From: Pseudomonadota bacterium
GTDB lineage: Bacteria > Desulfobacterota > Desulfobacteria > Desulfobacterales > RPRI01
Length of the DNA: 27,572 bases
NCBI GenBank assembly: GCA_018830925.1
Contig: JAHJRK010000101.1
Span: 1-27,572, forward strand
Direction of reading: 5' to 3'
The notes beneath the pieces were generated by a model. The model did not search any database. It saw only the letters and a program-made list of their open reading frames with translations, and was not told where the DNA came from. Positions within the stretch are counted from its first letter, which is position 1; every line of letters begins with the position of its first letter. The position numbers and the translations under genes were made by a program. This document shows positions 23,970 to 27,572 of this stretch, in pieces.

Positions 23970-24520
23970 CTTCTTTCGATCCCCTCGAAGTTATTGTCAA
24001 TAAATGGGCAACTCTGATCTTTGGGGGAAATAACACTCACAGGTAATGGCCACTTGATCGCCAGGGCGGGATCATCAAATCTCAATCCACGCTCATGTTC
24101 CGGGCTGTAAAATGCGGAACAAAGATAAATCAATTCGGCATTATCGGTAAGAGTCTGAAATCCATGCGCGAATCCCTCGGGGATATAAACCAATCTCATA
24201 TTGTCTTTCGACAATTCCACGCCATGCCATTGCATAAAGGTGGGTGAACCCGCCCTGAGATCCACCATAACATCAAAAACCTTCCCTTGAACACACCGGA
24301 TAATTTTTGTTTCACAGGCTGGCGGAAGTTGATAATGCATTCCCCGGATCGCCCCCTTTTGACTGGTTACAGAATGGTTGATCTGAACAATCTGCTTATG
24401 AAAGCCGATTTTTGTAAATTCCTTTTGGCAAAAGGTTCGTACAAAGAGACCTCTCTCATCCAGGAACGGTTCAAGTTCAATGACATAAGCTCCGGCTAAT
24501 GGCGCTTCAACAAATTTCAT
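23966..24520 (-). CDS. rfbC: dTDP-4-dehydrorhamnose 3,5-epimerase family protein
   Basis: This cupin-fold epimerase acts on NDP-4-keto-6-deoxyhexoses. The 184-aa product has the family length and keeps ERGLFVRTF near the start, RGMHYQ with the catalytic base His62, YIPEGFAHGFQTL, the Tyr in FYSPEHERGLRFDDP (~138) and the family closing motif LAIKWP. Because the partner dehydratase is of the CDP-glucose type, the natural substrate is probably CDP- rather than dTDP-4-keto-6-deoxyglucose; the gene symbol names the family, not the nucleotide. An ATG also occurs at 24532, but the ATG at 24520 forms an ATGA overlap with the upstream stop and gives the standard N-terminus (MKFVEAPLAG). Confidence 0.9.
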   Translation of the reverse strand: MKFVEAPLAGAYVIELEPFLDERGLFVRTFCQKEFTKIGFHKQIVQINHSVTSQKGAIRGMHYQLPPACETKIIRCVQGKVFDVMVDLRAGSPTFMQWHGVELSKDNMRLVYIPEGFAHGFQTLTDNAELIYLCSAFYSPEHERGLRFDDPALAIKWPLPVSVISPKDQSCPFIDNNFEGIERR

Positions 24521-25608
24521 TCTTCCGCCCATAAAATATGTTTGCTTTTTGCATCTGCAATATAACTGTGGAGATCCTCAATGCTTTGAGTTTCGTTGGA
24601 TTCATAAAATGCCCTGTACCAAAGAGCCGTTTTCTCAACTGCGCTCTTTCCATCCCATACAGGTGTCCATTGTAATTTTGTGCGGGCCTTTGAACAGTCG
24701 AGCCTGAGCATTCCCGCCTCGTGCGGCTGATCGGGAATTGCGTTGATTTCATAGTCAATTTTCGGCCAGGCCTTTTTTACCTGACCTGCGATCTCACCCA
24801 CAGTTGCATTCCCATCTTCGGATGGTCCAAAGTTCCATGCTTCGGCAAATTCTTTCCGACCTTCCAATAGCTTTTGTCCGAGGAGCAAGTATCCGCTTAA
24901 TGGTTCAAGAACATGCTGCCACGGCCGGGTGGCCTGTGGGTTCCTGATTTTTACTTTTTCATTTTGGTTTACGGCACGCATCATGTCCGGGATAAGCCGG
25001 TCAATAGCCCAATCGCCTCCCCCGATGACATTCCCTGCGCGGCCGCTCGCCAGAAGAGTGTTATGTGCGCTACCATAATCTTTGAGATTAAAGAAGGAAT
25101 TACGCCAGCAACTGGTGGTGAGTTCAGAACATCCTTTCGAGGCGCTGTAGGGGTCATAGCCGCCGACAGGATCAACTTCCCTGTAACCCCAGGACCATTC
25201 TCTATTCTCATAACACTTATCACTGGTGACGTTGACGATGGCGCGGACCGTGCCGCTCGCTCTTGATGCCTCAAAAACATTGATGGTTCCCATGACGTTG
25301 CTGCCAAAAGTCTGAACCGGATCTTTGTAAGAAAGCCTGACTATAGCCTGAGCGGCAAGATGAAATACAATCTCCGGTTGCTGTTCTCTGAATACCTGTT
25401 TCACTTTTTCCGCATCGCGAACATCTCCAATAACGGAGTTTATGTCCATATCGAGTAAGTGGAAATGGTTGGGTTCTGTTGGCGGCTGCAGGGAATAACC
25501 GGTGATCTTTGCGCCCATTTGTGAGAGCCACAGGGCCAGCCATGAACCTTTGAAGCCGCTGTGCCCTGTGATAAGAACCCTCTTATTTTGATAAATATGG
25601 TTAAACAT
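24517..25608 (-). CDS. rfbG: CDP-glucose 4,6-dehydratase
   Basis: Converts CDP-D-glucose to CDP-4-keto-6-deoxy-D-glucose using tightly bound NAD+. The 363-aa protein starts as family members do (NKRVLITGHSGFKGSWLALW, glycine-rich loop at 14-21) and carries VTSDKCYENREW (128-139), the catalytic YSASK (154-158) and LASGRAGNVIGGGDWA, all diagnostic of RfbG-type dehydratases. Downstream genes overlap by 4 nt. Upstream the situation is odd: only 4 nt separate its ATG from the first base of the inverted-repeat heptamer array, and no good Shine-Dalgarno is visible (GAG in the repeat at best). An insertion may therefore have replaced its original ribosome site or coupling to rfbF. Confidence 0.95.
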   Translation of the reverse strand: MFNHIYQNKRVLITGHSGFKGSWLALWLSQMGAKITGYSLQPPTEPNHFHLLDMDINSVIGDVRDAEKVKQVFREQQPEIVFHLAAQAIVRLSYKDPVQTFGSNVMGTINVFEASRASGTVRAIVNVTSDKCYENREWSWGYREVDPVGGYDPYSASKGCSELTTSCWRNSFFNLKDYGSAHNTLLASGRAGNVIGGGDWAIDRLIPDMMRAVNQNEKVKIRNPQATRPWQHVLEPLSGYLLLGQKLLEGRKEFAEAWNFGPSEDGNATVGEIAGQVKKAWPKIDYEINAIPDQPHEAGMLRLDCSKARTKLQWTPVWDGKSAVEKTALWYRAFYESNETQSIEDLHSYIADAKSKHILWAEE

Positions 25609-25612
25609 GAAT

Positions 25613-25654
25613 TAGCTCGTAGTTTGTAGCTCGTAGTAGGAGCTGGTTATTGGT
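25613..25654. repeat. Left heptamer array of the four-helix-bundle element
   Basis: Six 7-bp units: TAGCTCG, TAGTTTG, TAGCTCG, TAGTAGG, AGCTGGT, TATTGGT. The stop codon of the four-helix-bundle gene (TAA, 25647-25649 on the minus strand) lies inside the array. The outermost unit is an inverted copy of units at the far right end of the element. Confidence 0.75.
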
Positions 25655-26060
25655 TTCTTTTCACAGAGTTTATGAAACCATTAAGCATTTTTGCGATTTC
25701 TCTTGTTTCGTTTTTCACAGCAAAGAACTCTTCCTGTGATAACCAGTGTCTTTTTATAAATATTTCCAAAAGTGTCATGGTTTCGTAAAGAGATCCTCTT
25801 GCAATATAAAGAAAATGGACAAATTCCTTTTTTGAAAAACGTCCTTTACCTTCCGCAATATTCATCGGAACGGATGTACAAGATGATTCCATTTGCTCAA
25901 TCAGCCGATAATGGTTTCTTTTTGTACCTACGTTTTCGGCAATAGTCAAAATACGATCCGCCCATTCAAGTGATCTCTGCCAGATAAGCAGTTTTTCATA
26001 CCCAAACTCAATATCATCAATGCCACTCAAATTCCACCCCTCCCATCTACCAGCTGCCAC
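25647..26060 (-). CDS. Four-helix-bundle (S23 / 23S rRNA intervening-sequence) family protein
   Basis: A 137-aa, mostly helical protein. It has the family pattern YEKLLIWQRSLEWADRIL, then YRLIEQMESSCTSVPMNIAEGKGR, KKEFVHFLYIARGSLYETMTLLEI and EIAKMLNGFINSVKR. The motif S-x-P-x-N-I-A-E-G is the family hallmark. Related proteins are encoded within 23S rRNA intervening sequences of Leptospira and Coxiella and as free-standing genes; the biochemical role is not established. The accessory protein Avd of diversity-generating retroelements has the same fold, but no reverse transcriptase is near. The longest frame starts with GTG at 26060, inside the repeat array. A TTG at 26030 has a better ribosome site (GGGAGGGG, itself repeat-derived) and may be the true start. 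Both gene ends lie in heptamer repeats. Confidence 0.88.
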   Translation of the reverse strand: MAAGRWEGWNLSGIDDIEFGYEKLLIWQRSLEWADRILTIAENVGTKRNHYRLIEQMESSCTSVPMNIAEGKGRFSKKEFVHFLYIARGSLYETMTLLEIFIKRHWLSQEEFFAVKNETREIAKMLNGFINSVKRNQ

Positions 26061-26175
26061 CTACGACCTACCATCTACCATCTACCAGCTACCAGCTACC
26101 AGCTCCTCCCACCTCCCACCTCCCACCTCCCACCTCCCACCTAACAGCCAAGAGCTAACAGCTACGAGCTAACCA
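26044..26175. repeat. Right heptamer array of the four-helix-bundle element (19 units)
   Basis: Nineteen units in 132 bp, all 7 bp except one of 6 bp (26100-26105). From left to right the vocabulary changes from CATCTAC/CAGCTAC/CACCTAC to five identical CTCCCAC units (26106-26140) and then CTAACAG, CCAAGAG, CTAACAG, CTACGAG, CTAACCA. The array stops directly against the rfbF stop codon (26176-26178) and its inner end runs into the start region of the four-helix-bundle gene, where it supplies a purine-rich ribosome-site-like tract on the minus strand. Confidence 0.88.
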
Positions 26176-26955
26176 CTACCCCCATACCTTCCACTTAGCC
26201 TTGCCTTCAGCCCACAGCCTATTCAAGTATTCCGTATCCCTCAGCGTATCCATACATGCCCAAAAGCCCCTATGTTTATAGAGCATAAGCTCGCCTTGCC
26301 GGGCAATCTCTTCCAGGGCTCCGATCTCGAAATCGCAGGAATCGTCCTCTGAAAGATAGTCAAACACGGCCCGGTTCAATACAAAAAAACCGCCATTGAC
26401 GAAACCATTGCCGTTTTTGGGCTTTTCGCTGAACGCTCCAATCCTGTCTCCCTCAACCTTAAGCTCGCCAAAGCGGGAAGCGGGGTTAATCCCTGTCAGG
26501 GTAGCCAGCTTTCCGTGGCTTTTATGAAAAGAGAGAAGCGCGCCGATGTCTATGTCGGCAACTCCATCCCCGTAAGTCACCATAAAGGTGTCGCCTGTGA
26601 CGTATTTCTGAATCTTTTTCAGCCGCGCGCCCTTCAGTGTCGCTTCTCCTGTATTGGCCAGGGTAATCTTCCACCCGTTCTCTTCATGCCCGTGGTAAAT
26701 GCAAAGCCTTTCAGGTTTCCCTAATTCAATGGTTACGTCATTGTTCATCAGCTCATAATGACAGAAATAATTTTTGATCATCTCCCCCTTGTAACCAAGG
26801 GCAAGCACAAAATCCTTATACCCGAACTGGGAATAATATTTCATGATATGCCATAAAATTGGGCGATCTCCGATGTTGACCATAGGCTTTGGCCTGAATT
26901 CCGTTTCTTCACGCAGGCGGGTACCAAGACCGCCGCATAAGATGACTACTTTCAT
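26176..26955 (-). CDS. rfbF: Glucose-1-phosphate cytidylyltransferase
   Basis: Makes CDP-glucose from glucose-1-phosphate and CTP, the first step of CDP-6-deoxyhexose synthesis. The 259-aa protein has the nucleotidyltransferase signature CGGLGTRLREET (7-18), RPKPMVNIGDRPILWH, VTYGDGVADIDI for the metal site, and FVNGGFFVLNRAVFDYL. It ends in the family's usual LWAEGKAKWKVW plus one Gly, so it is complete despite the repeat array touching its stop codon. A GTG at 26970 opens the frame earlier, but the ATG at 26955 has GGGAGG 7 nt upstream and gives the normal N-terminus (MKVVILCGG). It lies first of the four CDP-sugar genes, 41 nt behind the partial GT2 gene. Confidence 0.95.
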   Translation of the reverse strand: MKVVILCGGLGTRLREETEFRPKPMVNIGDRPILWHIMKYYSQFGYKDFVLALGYKGEMIKNYFCHYELMNNDVTIELGKPERLCIYHGHEENGWKITLANTGEATLKGARLKKIQKYVTGDTFMVTYGDGVADIDIGALLSFHKSHGKLATLTGINPASRFGELKVEGDRIGAFSEKPKNGNGFVNGGFFVLNRAVFDYLSEDDSCDFEIGALEEIARQGELMLYKHRGFWACMDTLRDTEYLNRLWAEGKAKWKVWG

Positions 26956-26996
26956 TGTGGAACCTCCCACCAGTTACCTTGGTCAAGATAACAAAA

Positions 26997-27572
26997 TCAA
27001 ATAGTTATGCTTGAGCATTCTCCCATAGTGCAAGGACTACTCCCGGACGAATTGAGATATTTAAGGCATTTTATATAACATTGAAATAAATCCGATCTTT
27101 CCGGATAAATTAGAAGAGCTTCCTGAAGGGTCTTGAGCAGGTTGCTGATGCGATAATATCCGAGGGTTGATATCTCCGAGAATAAAGCAGCTTCTGATTT
27201 ATCATTGCGCCAGGTCCAATAATAAATGCCCTTTGATATCAGGGCTACGGCTCTGTCAATTTCGTATTTCATGTGGTTGCCATATCTGGCCTTGAAGCAG
27301 GTTATCACTTCCCGCATGAGCGCATCCCTGCAAGAATTGTCGAACGCTGCATTGTTGAGTAAGTCAAGGTGAGCAAAAGTAAGGCGACAATATGGCAAAT
27401 AAAAGCCTTGATTGAATAAATTAGGATCGCATTCGGCAATTAGCTGAGCGTTTCTCTCATCTGGGGACTTATAATTATAATCACGAGTAAACCTTCTTAT
27501 AAACAACGGCTCAGGTATCTGTATAATCTTTCCTGACAGCGCAACTTCAGCCAGAAATAAAGTATCTCCGAA
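26997..27572 (-). CDS. Glycosyltransferase family 2 C-terminal part (partial)
   Basis: The frame is open to the right edge of the window, so the N-terminal GT2 catalytic half is not visible. The visible part starts GDTLFLAEVALSGKIIQIPE and continues PLFIRRFTRDYNYKSP, the typical stretch after the catalytic base of GT2 enzymes, where an acidic residue (here Asp in GDTLF) sits before a LAEVALxGK helix and a PLFxRR strand. The remaining ~160 residues are helical and less conserved (HLDLLNNAAF, LISKGIYYWTWR). The first in-window start-like codon (TTG, 27506) is internal and not a real start. It is probably an LPS or capsule transferase at the head of the CDP-sugar operon. Confidence 0.75.
   Translation of the reverse strand, partial: FGDTLFLAEVALSGKIIQIPEPLFIRRFTRDYNYKSPDERNAQLIAECDPNLFNQGFYLPYCRLTFAHLDLLNNAAFDNSCRDALMREVITCFKARYGNHMKYEIDRAVALISKGIYYWTWRNDKSEAALFSEISTLGYYRISNLLKTLQEALLIYPERSDLFQCYIKCLKYLNSSGSSPCTMGECSSITI

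Larger units (their letters stand above)
25612..26172. mobile_element. Putative heptamer-bounded insertion element carrying a four-helix-bundle gene
   Basis: The segment begins with TTAGCTCGTAG (25612-25622, plus strand) and ends with the same 11 bases on the minus strand (26162-26172), a perfect terminal inverted repeat. Inside each end lies an array of 7-bp units, and between them a single S23-like gene. The element lies exactly between the end of rfbF and the start of rfbG, genes that would otherwise be neighbours in an overlapping operon. No transposase is present and no clear target duplication is seen. The whole unit would form a long stem with the gene in the loop, like rRNA intervening sequences. 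Confidence 0.45.

Noticed and set aside
25647..26060. Avd accessory gene of a diversity-generating retroelement
   Set aside because: The fold fits, but no reverse transcriptase, template repeat or variable repeat is visible in the window; the S23 family fits equally well.
26044..26175. CRISPR array
   Set aside because: The units are contiguous 7-mers with no unique spacers, and no cas gene is present.

Overview
The window suggests a flagellated, Gram-negative, probably anaerobic bacterium. The flagellin ends, the repeat-rich spacers and the many TPR-linked glycosyltransferases resemble Desulfobacterota (Syntrophia-like) or Nitrospirota genomes. That placement is inference from gene style only. 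Apart from a gene tail at the left edge (plus strand, ending at 172), every gene lies on the minus strand, so transcription runs from high to low coordinates. I see no tRNA, rRNA, CRISPR array, transposase or phage gene.

Layout from low to high coordinates. (1) 1-172: C-terminal tail of an ATPase of the DUF4143 type. (2) 173-607: spacer made of short periodic repeats plus a terminator hairpin. (3) 608-1756: flagellin, with a perfect sigma-28 promoter (1908-1934) and a ~145-nt leader holding several GGA hairpins, as expected of a CsrA target. (4) 2072-12590: a glycosylation module next to flagellin. It contains a 1175-aa TPR/FkbM/TPR/GT41 (OGT-like) fusion, a 1274-aa protein with two GT2 domains, TPRs and a GT4-like domain, a TylF-type O-methyltransferase, a GT4-TPR protein and a truncated third GT2. 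A sigma-54-type promoter (12802-12819) sits at its head. (5) 12591-13024: spacer with more periodic repeats. (6) 13025-27572: a long, tightly coupled surface-glycan operon. Its genes are a CmcI-family enzyme, an FkbM methyltransferase, a B12-binding radical SAM protein, a zinc-ribbon methyltransferase with a C-methyltransferase-like tail, a GT4 glycosyltransferase, three tandem radical SAM/SPASM paralogues with an unusual N-terminal Rossmann-like domain, a truncated FkbM gene, and CDP-6-deoxyhexose genes (rfbF, rfbG, an RmlC-type epimerase, a 4-ketoreductase). A GT2 enters from the right edge.

How the parts may work together. The giant TPR enzymes next to the Ser/Thr-rich flagellin probably glycosylate and methylate it, with sigma-54 (enzymes) and sigma-28 (flagellin) timing. 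The second operon makes glucose-1-phosphate into a CDP-activated 6-deoxyhexose and probably builds a modified glycan for LPS, a capsule or flagellin. Radical SAM and methyl-transfer steps probably give unusual sugars.

Two places break the otherwise overlapping operon. Between rfbF and rfbG sits a gene for an S23-like four-helix-bundle protein. It is enclosed by arrays of 7-bp repeats whose outer ends form an 11-bp perfect inverted repeat. It looks like a small protein-coding insertion element related in idea to 23S rRNA intervening sequences, and I consider it the most interesting object here. The other break is a degraded junction joining a truncated FkbM gene to what looks like the tail of a membrane protein.
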